A stretch of DNA of 64,000 nt, from positions 186,001-250,000 of the forward strand of contig CANJKZ010000117.1 of the NCBI GenBank assembly GCA_947471745.1. Direction: 5' to 3'. Source of the stretch: Closterium sp. Naga37s-1 (lineage: Eukaryota; Streptophyta; Zygnematophyceae; Desmidiales; Closteriaceae). This document shows positions 53,789 to 64,000 of the stretch, piece after piece; position 1 is the first letter of the stretch; each line of letters starts with the position of its first letter. The notes beneath the pieces are model-generated. The model was given only the letters and a program-made list of their open reading frames with translations, was not told the DNA's origin and ran no database searches. Made by a program: the position numbers and the translations under genes.

Positions 53789-56566
53789 CTAGGGCAAACT
53801 ACGGGGAGATGGAGCAGCCACTACACGCGTGGCGTATTCGAGGCGGCGGGTGACAGCAAAGTCACAAAAAGCAGCAGTAAGAGCCGAGACAAACGACGGA
53901 GAGGCACGAGGGTCGGCGACAAGAGAGGCAAGGACACGTGAGACAACAGGGCGAGCAGCACGGTAGTAGTCAGAGATAGGGGTAGGAGCGACAGGAAGAG
54001 AGGACAGAGGAGGAGACGGGAGAACGGACACAGGTGGAGAACGACGACGAGACGAACAAAGGAGGGCAGTGCGGAGGTCGGTGACGGGGGACGAGGGACG
54101 AGCACGCGGTGGACAAGGACGGACACGGTAGTGTGGGACAACAGGAGGAGGAGACGTGGACAGAGGAGAAGACCAGACCGCAGGAGAGTCGTCAAGAGGA
54201 GGAAACATAGGACCAAAGGCAGGGGGAGACCGAGAGCGGACAGGAGAAGAGGAGGGAAGACCAAGGGCCTGCAGGCCACTCACTGGCGGGAAAAACTGCC
54301 GCTCCAGAGGGAGCTGCTGCTGCTGCTGCTCCTGCTGCTCCAGCAAGTCCAATTGTCGCAGCTCCTGCCTCTCCCGCTCCAACCGCTCCTGCTCCTCACG
54401 CTCACGTCGGCGAGCCGCCTGGAGACGTGTGTCATGGCGGTGGGGAGGCGCAGTAGTACTGCCTCCAGCTCCAGTCTCCTCGGAACTAGCACCTCCAGTG
54501 CCAGTACCTTCTGCTCCAGCACCCCCAGAACCACCTCCAGCGCCAGCACCTCTAGCTCAAGCACCTCCAGAACTAGCACCACTAGTGCCAGCACCTCCAG
54601 CTCCAGCACCCCCCGAACTAGCACCTCCAGTGCCAGCACCTCCAACTCCAGCACCCCTCAAAAGAGCACCCCCAGAACGAGTACCTCCAGCGGCAGCACC
54701 TCCAGCTCCAACACCCTCTGAGTCCACAGTAACCTGTCGCGGAAGTGCCGAAGGCTGCTGAGGTGACTGTGAGGAGGACTGCGGGGAGGGAGATTCTACC
54801 TGATGCGCGACAGAGGGTAGAGGGGTAGCGTGAGACACACCTGATGGGGCAGGACCAGGGAGGGGCGGGGGTACCGGAGGAGCGGGAGCAGGAGGAGGAG
54901 AGGGTGCGAGGAAAAGGGGAGGGGGGGGAACCGGGAGACCTCGACAGGGGTAGCGAGCGAAGTAGGACACAGACTCGTCAAAACGGACGTCACGGAAGTC
55001 GAGGAACTGGTGGAGGGGCGGGTGGTAAAAGGCGTAGTCGGGAGAGTCTACCGGGAAACCAAGGAAGACACAGGTGATGGCACGAGCCGAGAGCTTGTCC
55101 GCAGAGGTGTCGCGGACAAGCGCAAGGCAGCCCCAGACACGAAAGGCCGACCCAACACCAGGGGACCCGGTCCAAAGACTGGTCGGTGAAGCCTCTGGCT
55201 GCGAGACACGCGGCTGGAGGTTCAGCTGGTGGGCGGCGTAGCGAACCGCATAGGGCCACAGAAAATGGAGCGCACGGGCATGGATCATGGACGTGCGGGC
55301 GATGTCCATGACCAAGCCAATGCGGCGCTCAACAACCCCATTCTTCTCTGGGGACTCCGGAAGTGTCCAGGATTGGGAGATGCCCTGTTCGCCGCAGAAT
55401 CCGCGAAGAATGCCGGAGCGAAACTCGCCCCCACGGTTGGAGTGGAGACAGGAGACACGACTGCCACGAGTGCCCTCAGTGGCCAGAAGCAACCGGATCA
55501 GCGTAGAAGTCACCTCGGACTTCTTCGCGAGAGGAAACACTGTGGTGTACCTGGAGTAGTCATCGACGACCACAAAAAAATAGCGCTCCCTCTCAGGTCC
55601 CTGCGTAGGGGCAGGGCCCAAGACGTCCAAGTGGAGAGTCTGGAAGGGAGCAGTGGCCGGAGGAAGGGAGGAGGAGTGCAGAGTGGCGCGCAGGCGGCCA
55701 GCGACACAAGGAGTGCACGGCGGTGCATGCGAGGGAGGGAGGGACGCAAAGACGCGAGGGAGACCCGAGACAAGACGGTGACTAGCCATGCTACGGAGGC
55801 GGGGGATCGACGGGTGGCCAAGACGGTGGTGCCACAAGACGGTCTGGTGTGAGAGGGACCGACAGGAGCAATACGCAGCAACCTGACCAGACGCAGCAAC
55901 CTGAGTAGGCACAGCAACCTGACCGGACACAGCGACATGAGGGGACGCAGCCGCCTGAGTGGACGTAGCTACCCGGGAGTGCTCGGTGTGGAGGACGTAG
56001 AGACCTGAGCGGGGCTCCCTGGTGAATGTGGCCAGAACAATACCGGTGACAGCGTCCGTACAGACCGCAGTCCTCCCACCCCCCACAAAGGTAACAGTGA
56101 TCCCTCTGTCCTGGAGGTATCCAACACCCACCAAGTTCCGAGTGAACGAGGGGATGTGGAGACCGCCCAGGGCACCAGAGGGGACCACAGGGCATGGGAG
56201 GGTGATGGAGCTGCGCGCAACGGCTGGTCCTGAGGAAGGATCAGCCAGAGCTACCGGAACAGGAGCAAGGAGCGGTGTGAGTGTCGTGTGGTCGCGAAAG
56301 AAGCACTGAGATGCGCCAGAGTCCAGCGTGAAGGACAGGGACGCCTCAGCCAGAGGCGCACCTCGTCTGGTAGCTACACAAACACCTAGAGCAGCAACAC
56401 AAGCACCTAGACTGGAAAGACAAAGAGCTACACTAGCAACAGGCAAAGAACCTATACTACGACCACCCGAGCAAACAGATCCAGCTGCACTATAGTCCAC
56501 ATCGGCATATATCACAGAAACAGAGTCCAAAGCCTCAACTAACTGCACTGCAGACAAGTCCCACAA
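53789..56566 (-). pseudogene. copia protease and integrase, plus low-complexity linker
   Basis: Protease: FTLDSGASQCFF. GAG-pre-integrase: LWHHRLGHPSIPRLRSMASH and CTPCVAGR. Integrase core: LHLDVLGP and DDYSRYTTVFPL; then the second acidic residue is replaced, LHSNRGGEF instead of HSDRGGEF (GAC to AAC). It continues with EKNGVVERRIG and VWGCLALVR. C-terminal to it is a long Gly/Ala/Ser-rich linker (54560-54720) with a stop at about 54555, then a Pro/Ser-rich part ending near 53789. Integrase catalysis would be lost. Confidence 0.88.
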
Positions 56567-56607
56567 AGCAAGTCCACAAGAGCGATCAAGGAGACGAGTT
56601 CCGTCAC

Positions 56608-56927
56608 AGTTGAATTTTGTTGGATTCGAAACGCAGCAAGCCTACTAAGAGTAACGATCTGTAGTACTGAGTCTACTAATCTGAAAATCGAGGGAAGTAG
56701 TGAGAAAAGGTCTACTAATCAGAAAGCCAGACACATTAGGCCTGGATGTCGTGTGTGAACGCGCCTCCAGTGAAGGCCTTTGCTGGCATCCAGGCCTAAT
56801 GTGTCTGGCTTTCTGATTAGTAGACCTTTTCTCACTACTTCCCTCGATTTTCAGATTAGTAGACTCAGTACTACAGATCGTTACTCTTAGTAGGCTTGCT
56901 GCGTTTCGAATCCAACAAAATTCAACT
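56608..56927. repeat. Near-perfect 320-bp palindrome in the copia element
   Basis: Two inverted arms of 141 bp (56608-56748 and 56787-56927) with a 38-bp spacer; by eye the arms match throughout. It separates the gag coding region from the protease region, where the CCHC zinc knuckle would be expected (TPPPCSNVLQTGGR on the gag side). It looks like an inserted foldback element or a palindromic duplication. I found no clear target duplication. Confidence 0.92.
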
Positions 56928-57100
56928 CAAACACGACCGCCTGTCTGAAGCACGTTCGAGCAAGGAGGCGGAGTAACACCCCGCGATGCCAAGCTGGGCA
57001 GACCACCGCCACGACCAGCGCTCCCTGGTCCACCAGGTACCCACTGCTGAGGCTGTTGCTGCACCTGTCGCTGAACCTGCGGCTGCGGCTGTCCCTGCTG

Positions 57101-58135
57101 CTACGGCTGTCCCTGCAGTGGCTGCTGCTCCTGGGACTGCTGCCAGTGCTGTGCTGTGTACCACGCGGCTGCACCAGGACCTCCTCCCGTCGGGCCCGCA
57201 GGCCCAGTACCGCCTCCTGTGTCGCCTCCACCAGACGCACTAGTGGCACCAAGGCCTTTGCCACCCCCGCCACCACCACCAGCGCTACCACCTTTCCCCC
57301 CTCTCTTACCTCCCTTACCCCTGGACTGCCCACCCGCAGTGGACATGGCTGCAATCTCGTCAGTAGCAGGAGACGCAGTAGAGGCAAGAGAAGCAGTGAA
57401 AGTGGGAAGCTGTGGGACGGTGCACCCCTGAAAGAGTGGGGGAACTACGGCGCCGGAGGCGGAGGCAACGGAGCGGATGTTGCTCTCGATGTCCAGGAGA
57501 GCCGTCTCAAGGACATCGATAGTGAGCGCACTAGGGTGCTTCCGAAGAAGCGCGTCACGGACGGGCGCAAGGCGGTCAGGCAGGCTAGTGGAGATGAAGT
57601 GAATAGTGACCGCCATGGGTGGGGGGAGCAGTGCAAGCTCAGCCTCAGTACAAGCAGCACGGTAGCTGACGTCTAGGGAGCGCAGGTGGGTCATAAGGTC
57701 AGCAGTGCGGTCAAACGCAGCTAAGTCGGGAAAGAGAAACGGCTGAAGGAGGCGACCAAGAGAGGCGGAGGTGGGAGTGGAATAACGTGCCTTAATTGCA
57801 GTGAGCAGGTCCTTGGCAAATTGAACCTGAGAGAAGCGAGCATCCTCGGTCTCGGGGAGAAGGCTGGCGAGGGCGATGCAAGCCGCAGCGTCACGCGACT
57901 GCCACACTGAACGAGCGGTATGGACCTTATCAAATCGCGCATGTGCCGCCTCATCAGGCTCAGCACCCAGGGCAGCAGTGGGGGGAGGCTCAGGCAGGTC
58001 ACCGGAGGCGTGCGCCCATAATGTATCATTGTCCTGGCGCTGACTCTTGAGGAACCGCTCGGCACGGATAAGCAAGGAGGGGAACTCTGGGGCTCTACCC
58101 TCAGCATTAAAGCGCAGTAAGCGAGTGGCCACCAT
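57101..58135 (-). pseudogene. copia Gag
   Basis: Starts MVATRLLRFNAEGRAPEFPS, then a UBN2-like Gag region: ARFSQVQFAKDLLTAIKARY, LLQPFLFPDLAAFDRTADLM and RLAPVRDALLRKHPSALT. A Gly/Lys-rich linker (SRGKGGKRGGKGG) and Gln-rich tail follow. The 345-codon frame itself is open, but it is severed from protease by the palindrome at 56608-56927, so no normal Gag-Pol can form. Confidence 0.85.
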
Positions 58136-58149
58136 AATGAAGGAACTAC

Positions 58150-59226
58150 CGGCCTAGACGCGCAGGCTACAGGTGGCCGGAGTTAGAAACGAGCGAGGGC
58201 GTACGGTGCCCGAAGAGACGAGGCGAGGAACGGCCTGAGCTAGGAGCGACCTAAGCCAGAGTGGCAAGCTAGAAAGCACCGAAACGGGGAACGAGCGAGG
58301 CCTGGGTGCGAACCGAGAAACGAGAGATGCGAGGGACGAACGAGGCGAGAGGGCCGAGGCTAGGAACACTACGTAGAACTCGAAGCCGATCCTAAGTCAC
58401 GCTAGCAAAGTGTATTGCGGCTGCCAGCCGTTGCGGGTGGAACGCCAGTAACAGTAGGCGTTGGAAGGGGTTGTACGTGCAGTTAAGTGCGGTTGTGTGC
58501 GGTCTAGCGTGGTGGGGAGCGGTTAGAAACGGTCTAGGTGCGGTTTGGAGGGGATAGGAGTGGTGAGGAGCGGGTAGGGGCGGGTAGGAGTGGTTAGGAG
58601 CGGTGAGGAGCGGTGAGAAGCGGTTAGGAGCGGTGAGGGGCGGTTAGGAGAGGTTGGGAGCAGTTTCTGTAGCACAGGCTGCAGCTGCCGCCCTCGCTGC
58701 AGATGCTGAGGCAGGTGCGGCTTTTGCTGCGCTTGCTGCTGCTGCTGTACGCGCGTGGCTACAGCTGCTGCAGCGCGTGCGTGCGTGTGGCTGCAGAGGC
58801 ACGTGCGATGGCTGCTGCGTGCGCGGGGGCTGCTCCTCGTACGCGGGCAGTGGTGTGCGGGCTCGCAGCTGCTGCAGCACGTGCGGCTGCTGCTGCGCGT
58901 GATAACGCTGCTGTGTGCACGTGGCGAGCGTGCGAGCGGACGGCAGCTGCAGCGCGTGGCTGCTGTTCGTACTGCTGGCGCACGTGCAGCTGCGTGCGCA
59001 TGCGCTGCAGCGTATGCGTGGCTGCGGGCGTGCGATCGTGCGTGCTAGTGGCGCGAGCGGGCTGCTCGGGAGGGTAAGGGACGGGCGTGGACGGGTAAGG
59101 GGCGTGACGAGGACAGGGCAGGCTAGGAGCGAGGCCTGCGAACGGGCAGGGCGCGGCCTGCTAAGGGGACGGATCGCAACGTGCTAAGGGGCGGGGCGAT
59201 TCGGAACTAGGTGAGGAACTAACCTA
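58150..59226 (-). repeat. Repeat-rich leader of the copia element
   Basis: About 1.1 kb between primer-binding site and gag. It contains degenerate GCGGTTAGGAGC decamer-type repeats (58480-58660) and a GCTGCTGCG/GTGCGTG-rich stretch (58680-59050). Not coding as far as I can see. Confidence 0.75.
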
Positions 59227-59238
59227 CTCATGATACCA

Positions 59239-59390
59239 TCTTAAGTTAAGAGACTAGTGACTTGGCTAGCGAGCGGAATGATGCGTTAGGGTAAAGGGGG
59301 GGGGGTACAAGAAGACTATCGAGTGGGTTTGTGTACCCCCTAGAATGCAACTCAATACAGCCTATCTAAACTATATAGCATAGTTTGACA
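59239..59390 (-). repeat. 5' LTR of the copia element
   Basis: Partner of 51825-51976. The primer-binding site TGGTATCATGAG lies directly inside it. The adjacent TTTCC is the target duplication. Confidence 0.9.
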
Positions 59391-59395
59391 TTTCC

Positions 59396-59489
59396 ACACT
59401 TCTTTACCTAGGAGCGGCCTCTCGAAGAGAAATGAATGTTCGCTCTGTCCAAATAACATTGGTAATTTAGGTTTGGGAGGCTAGGCTTA
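59396..59489 (-). other. Continuation of the third SINE-like unit
   Basis: Joining 51824 to 59396 (removing the copia element and one target duplication) restores the order seen in the two intact units: GAACCAGAGGCC, then about 45 bp, then TAGGAGCGGCC. Confidence 0.55.
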
Positions 59490-62049
59490 GTGGCGAGAAT
59501 TACGAGAGGCATGGCGAGAAGTTTGAGAAGAAGGGGTATTTATATTCGGAAACTCGCGCTACGTCTGGGTAGCAATTGCCGACTTTCGATCGAAGGCACC
59601 CGAAGAGTTTCGGGTATGGCTGGCTCATGCGCAGCGGCAATTGGGAAAGAAGCTGAAGGTGTGGCAGACGGACAGTGCAAAAGAATTCCGGAGCAACGAG
59701 CCCTAGAGCTTCCTTACGGAGAAGGGGATCTTGCACCATATCTCACTCCCCTACGCCCAAGGCATCGCCGAGCGCATCAACCGCACCCTCATGACAAAAG
59801 TGCGCGCGCCCCTAAAGCAGTCTGGCCTCCCCACCAAGTACTGGCCCTACGCCATGCATCACGCCGTGAGGCTCCACAATCTCCTATCTACCACTGCCAA
59901 CACGGGATACCTCCCACCTCACATGAAGTGGACCGGAACCAAGGGCAACACCTCCATGCTGAGGGTCTGGGGCTGCATGGTGCAATACAGGCTGACTTCT
60001 GCTACAATCGGCAAGTTCACCGATCGCGCGCGTTGGGGGATTCACCTAGGAATCAGCTACGAGTGCAAGGGATGGCTGATTCTGGATCTGGACACTAACA
60101 AGATCGCACATGCGTGAGACGTTCTCTTATACGAACACCTCACCCTTGCAAGCTACCTTGAAGACCAGCGAGCAGGAGCAATACGCGCTTACGCCAACAA
60201 CGGGAGGAGTTTCGCCTCCTCAGAAGATGAGGCAGCTGCCGCGGCCCTCGACCGCGAACCCACCGACGAACATCCCTAGCGTATCTTCTCGCCCGCGTGA
60301 CGACGACGATGACGACGACGACAACGCTCCCGGACCCCCGCGGCGCTAGGACCCCCCAAGGAGCGCTCAGCCCGCACATGATAGCGACGACGATGATGTG
60401 GTGAAGTAACCACTTAGAAAGGGCAAGGTGCAGCGAATGTTACGGGGCTGCAGCTGCTCGGCCTACACACTGCCACAACCACCGCCCGCGCATCGTCGAA
60501 TCCAAGAACCCGCGAGAAGCCCTAACCGGCCCGCACGCCAAGGAGTGGCGTGCAGCCATGTATGCGGATCTGAAGGCTCTGGAGTCACGCGACACCTGGG
60601 TCCTAAACGATCGTGCAGCAGTGAAGGGGAGGAGGGTGCTATCAGGAAAATGGGTGTTTCAGCTCAAAATCAAAGCCGACGAAACTATCGAGCGCTTTAA
60701 AGCAAGGTGGGTCGTACGCAGGTACGACCAGCGCCACGGGATCAAACTTCGACCAAACCTTCGCCACCGTGAGCCGCCACACCTCTGTGCGAATACTACT
60801 CGCCATCGCTGCCGCTAAGCACCTACCACTGCGGCAGATCGACGTGAATAACACGTTCTTGTACGTGCTGGTCGACGCGACCATTTTCGTGGAGCAGCTA
60901 CACACCTACGAGGAAGGAGACCCAAGGGTCTGCCAGCTAAAGAAACCCTTCTACGGTATTAAGCAGGCGCCGCGACTCTCGCAGCAGCACCTGCACAAGA
61001 TACTACTTGAGATCGGTTTCAAGCGGCTGCCTCACGACCCGGGGATGTACCGCCCGCACTTCAACGACGACTACATTCTCCTGATAGTCTACGTCGATGA
61101 CCTACTGTACACAGGAACTAGCAACGCGCTTCTCGACCAATTTGAGAGGAACTTGGGTCAACACGTCGACATCACTACCAACCACAAAGTCACGCAGTTC
61201 CTGGGGCTAAACATAATTTACGCGCCATAAGCAATTCACCTGTCGGCTTCAAAGTACGCGCTGGAATAGGGCGAGCGATTCAAAATTCCACCCGCACCGC
61301 TCTCAACTTCCTACCGCTCGCCCAAAGGCAACTACAATCCGGACAACAAACCCCTTTCGCCAGCAGGGCTCCAACTCTACCAGCAGCAACTGGGTTGCCT
61401 GCTGACCGCCTCTGTCACCTGCCGACCCGACCTTTCGTACATCGCCAACCAGCTGGCACAATACTCCCGCAAGCCAGTAGCAGAAAACCAGCTGGACCTG
61501 GAGCGCGCCCTGCAGTACTTCATCTCCACACCTGACATCGGGTTATCGTACTTCACGCTGATAACACCATCCTTCAAGCTCACCGGCTATGTGGACGCAG
61601 ATCATGCCGCTAACCTTGTTAATCGACGGTCACGAACTGGGTTCGTATTCCGCCTCGAGCCAACGGGTCCAATCTTCTGGAATTTTCAGAAGCAGGAGCT
61701 GGTTGCATTGTCGTCAGCTGAGGCAGAGTATATCGCCGTAACCGCTGCAGTTCGCGAAAGACTCTATATGCAAAAACTGCTGCAGGAGGCGAAAATCCCA
61801 ACTTCGCCCACCTTTCGCATTCATTGCGACAGCCAGAGCTCAATCAAGATCGCGAACAAACCTGGTTTCGTTAACCGAAGCACGTCGCGCTTCGATATTG
61901 ACCAGGGCAATGTTGACCTAACGTACTACCCCACCACCGAGATGGCAGCCGATTTCCTCACCAAGCGACTGCCACGTCAACAGTGCCAGCACTGGTCCAA
62001 CCTCACCGGATTGGTCAAGCGAGTCAGCCCTGTACACGTCAAGGAATGA
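59490..62049 (+). pseudogene. 5'-truncated copia pol (integrase, RT, RNase H)
   Basis: Begins inside integrase without LTR, gag or protease. Integrase: KVWQTDSAKEFRSNE (GG of the usual motif replaced), then HHISLPYAQGIAERINRTLM, HHAVRLHNLL and LRVWGCMVQY. RT: EWRAAMYADLKALESRDTWV, KARWVVRRYDQ, a frameshift near 60740, RQIDVNNTFLYVLV, FYGIKQAPR and LLIVYVDDLLYTG. Stops follow near 61228 and 61267. RNase H: GYVDADHAANLVNRRSRTGF, LSSAEAEYIAVTAA, HCDSQSSIKIANKPGF and AADFLTKRLPRQQ. Other stops lie near 60115, 60280 and 60410. Clearly inactive. Confidence 0.9.
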
Positions 62050-62056
62050 AGGGGGG

Positions 62057-62445
62057 TGTTGGGATAGGAAACTTAACAAGAAGGCATTCCTGTACGCTAC
62101 AGGAGCCGACTGTACCGAGTACGAAGTCGAGGATTAAGAAGAGTCGAAGCGACATCAGCAACCGTCAGATCAAGACCGATGCAGGCAGAAACATTCAAAG
62201 TGAAAATGGGGGGAACAGGTTTGAAACGGGTTCCCGCGCCGGACGGTTTGAATTCGTTGTAATAAGGGAATGTATCCGTTATAGTACATGGCTAGCTAGG
62301 ACGTTTCGTTTGTCAGAACATATATATAGCTTATGCAGTTGTGTAGGCTATAGTGGGGTATCCCATAGGGGGTACAACCCAATTATGGTTTCCTATATGT
62401 ACTCACTTCATTCATAGTTCATTCATTCTTGTTCAAATCTTCTCA
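62057..62445 (+). repeat. Copia LTR shared by two internal regions
   Basis: 389 bp starting TGTTGGGATAGG and ending CTTCTCA. A GGGGGG polypurine tract abuts its 5' side and a TGGTATCGAGC primer site abuts its 3' side. It therefore works structurally as the 3' LTR of the truncated copia and the 5' LTR of the next. A TATA-like ATATATATAGC lies near 62320. Confidence 0.88.
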
Positions 62446-63462
62446 TGGTATCGAGCAGGTTCCCCCTTGGGAACTGTGCTTAGGGCCCACCACATCGTTT
62501 TTTTTTCCTGCCCGAAGCGCGCTCAGCCCGAGTCGCGCTCCGGGCCCTCACTTCGTCGAGCCGCCCTAGCGGCCCTTCATCGCGGCCCCGCCGCCTCTCT
62601 CCTAGCGGCCCCGCCGCCCTACCTAGCGGCCCCGCCGCCCTACCTCGCGGCCTCGCCGCCCTATTGCGCGGCCCCGCCGCCCTACCTAGCGGCCCCGCCG
62701 CCCTTACTCGCGGCCTCGCCGCCCCATTGCGCGGCCCCGCCGCCCTACCTCGCGGCCTCGCCGCCCCATCGTGAGGCCCCGCCGCCCTACCTAGCGGCCC
62801 CGCCGCCCTTCCTCGCGGCCCCGCCGCCCCATCGCGCGGCCCCGCCGCCCTACCTAGCGGCCCCGCCGCCCTTCCTCTCGGCCCCGCCGCCCCATCGCGC
62901 GGCCCCGCCGCCCTTCCTCGCGGCCCCGCCGCCCCATCGCGCGGCCCCCGCCACTCTACCACGCGGCCCCGCTGCCCTATCTCGCGGCCCCGCCGCCCTA
63001 CCCAGCGGCCCCGCCGCCCTTCTGCAGCGGCCCCGCCGCTCCTCTACAGCGGCCAAGCCGCCCAGCAGCAGCGCAGCCGAGCCGCCCAGCAGCTGCAGCC
63101 GAGCCGCCCGGCCGCCCACCAGCCGAGCCGCCGTGCAGCCGACCGCCCAGCCGCCGAGCCGCCCAGCCGTCGAGCCGCCCTGCAGCCGAGCCGCCCGGGA
63201 GCCGAGCCGCCCTGCCGCCGAGCCGCCCTGCCGCCGAGCCGCCCGGGAGCCGAGCCGCCGAGCCGCCCTGCCGCCGAGCCGCCCTGCCGCCGAGCCGCCC
63301 GGGAGCCGAGCCGCCCAGCAGCCGAGCCGCCGAGCCGCCGAGCCGCCCAGCTGCCGGGCCGCCCTACTACCGAGCCGCCCGACCTGCCCTGCCTGGTGAG
63401 CACAGCACCACTGTTACTGCGTGCCCTTCCCCTACTGCTTGCACTACTACACTGTCGTCGTC
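62446..63462 (+). repeat. GC-rich tandem-repeat leader of the third copia
   Basis: Starts with the primer site TGGTATCGAGC. From about 62594 a 21-bp unit (GCGGCCCCGCCGCCCTACCT-type) repeats roughly 17 times, then a CCGAGCCGCCC 12-bp-type repeat runs from about 63060 to 63390. The long open frames on both strands here are products of the repeats. Confidence 0.88.
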
Positions 63463-64000
63463 ATGGCTACCCCTAGTGTCCTCGCTTTTGACGCTGAGGG
63501 TCGAGCCATTGACTTTGAGGTCTGGGTCGACGACCTGCAGCTGTTCTTACAGTGCGATAGGACGGACGGTCTTTCCCTCTTTGACCTCACCTCTGGCGCC
63601 TCTCCTGCCCCTGCTGCTGATGCTGACCCCACTGTTCGCTCTCAGTGGGCCACCCGCGATGCTGCTGCACGTCTTGCTGTGCGTCGTCACCTGCCTACCA
63701 CTGAGCGCGCGCACTTTAGTCAGTACAAGAGTGCTCAGACCTTGTACGACGCTGTAGTTGCGCGCTACTCTTCCCCTGCCACTGCTGCCCTGAGCCGCCT
63801 CATGCTACCGTACCTCTTTCCTGACCTTGCTGCCTTTCCCACTGTCGCTGACCTCATTACGCACCTCCGCACTAGTGACACTCGCTACCGCGCCGCCCTT
63901 CCTGCTGAGTTCTGCGCCAAGAACCCCCCCCCCCCATGTACATCACTCTCTATTACATAGTCACACGCCTCCCTGACTCCCTTCGCGTAGTCAGGGACCA
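63463..64000 (+). pseudogene. copia gag, partial at window edge
   Basis: Starts MATPSVLAFDAEGRAIDFEV; a Gag UBN2-like region continues with HFSQYKSAQTLYDAVVARY and MLPYLFPDLAAF. It parallels the gag at 57101-58135 but comes from a different element. In a C homopolymer at about 63926-63936 the frame shifts: the expected MYITLYYIVTRLPDSLR is in another frame after it. The element continues beyond the window. Confidence 0.8.

Larger units (their letters stand above)
51825..59390 (-). mobile_element. Complete but defective Ty1/copia element
   Basis: 7566 bp between two 152-bp LTRs, with a 5-bp target duplication TTTCC (51820-51824 and 59391-59395). Read on the minus strand: LTR starting TGTCAAAC, primer site TGGTATCATGAG next to it (59227-59238), a ~1.1 kb GC-rich leader, gag, protease, integrase, reverse transcriptase, RNase H, a G-rich polypurine tract and the second LTR. 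That order is copia-type. Several stop codons, a changed integrase catalytic residue and a palindromic insertion make it non-autonomous. Confidence 0.93.

Noticed and set aside
54131-54761. Plus-strand frames of about 200 codons
   Set aside because: Antisense to the copia low-complexity linker; compositionally driven.
59396-59489. 5' LTR of the plus-strand copia
   Set aside because: No sequence matching the LTR at 62057-62445 is present here; the element begins inside integrase, so it is 5'-truncated.
62353-63399. 348-codon APPPYLA-repeat open frame, and minus-strand counterparts
   Set aside because: Produced by 21-bp and 12-bp GC-rich tandem repeats in a retrotransposon leader; lies between primer-binding site and gag.

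Overview
The window is nuclear DNA from a photosynthetic eukaryote of the green lineage. It holds spliced genes with GT-AG introns, a plastid acyl-ACP thioesterase of the plant FatA type, a photorespiratory glutamate:glyoxylate aminotransferase ending in a peroxisomal AKL tripeptide, and Ty1/copia and hAT transposons. A streptophyte alga (for example Zygnematophyceae) is my best guess, but the species cannot be fixed from sequence alone.

Layout. On the minus strand lie FATA (327-2574, 7 exons), a UTP3/SAS10 ribosome-biogenesis gene (3895-15111, 15 exons) and a long serine/alanine-rich protein of unknown function (16072-21138). A decayed hAT transposon follows (about 22601-26914), with a 1.3 kb TRIM/LARD-type LTR element nested in it (25186-26486). 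The plus-strand GGT gene runs from 28143 to 49000 (10 exons, 479 aa). A small J-domain gene is on the minus strand at 49627-50375. From 51.3 kb onward the window is transposon debris: tRNA-derived SINE-like units, one of them split by a complete but dead copia element (51825-59390, minus). That element carries a 320-bp near-perfect palindrome. Next comes a 5'-truncated copia (59490-62445, plus), whose 3' LTR is directly followed by the primer-binding site and gag of another copia that runs off the window.

The outstanding feature is the intron structure of UTP3 and GGT. Both genes can be read as intact proteins, yet their introns are full of partial exon copies that obey one rule. Copies lying 5' of a full exon carry the acceptor plus the start of that exon. 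Copies lying 3' of it carry the end of the exon plus the donor. Each exon survives as one complete copy, while its splice sites are tandemly multiplied. The extreme case is GGT intron 4: a 138-bp acceptor-bearing unit is repeated 89 times without a difference I can see (31047-43328). Other arrays are 142 bp x 9 (UTP3 exon 8), 28 bp x 6 (GGT exon 2 donor) and about 41 bp x 4 (GGT exon 9 donor). FATA and the J-domain gene, in the same window, show none of this.

Exon coordinates were worked out by hand from frame continuity, splice consensus and remembered family motifs. They are predictions without transcript support.
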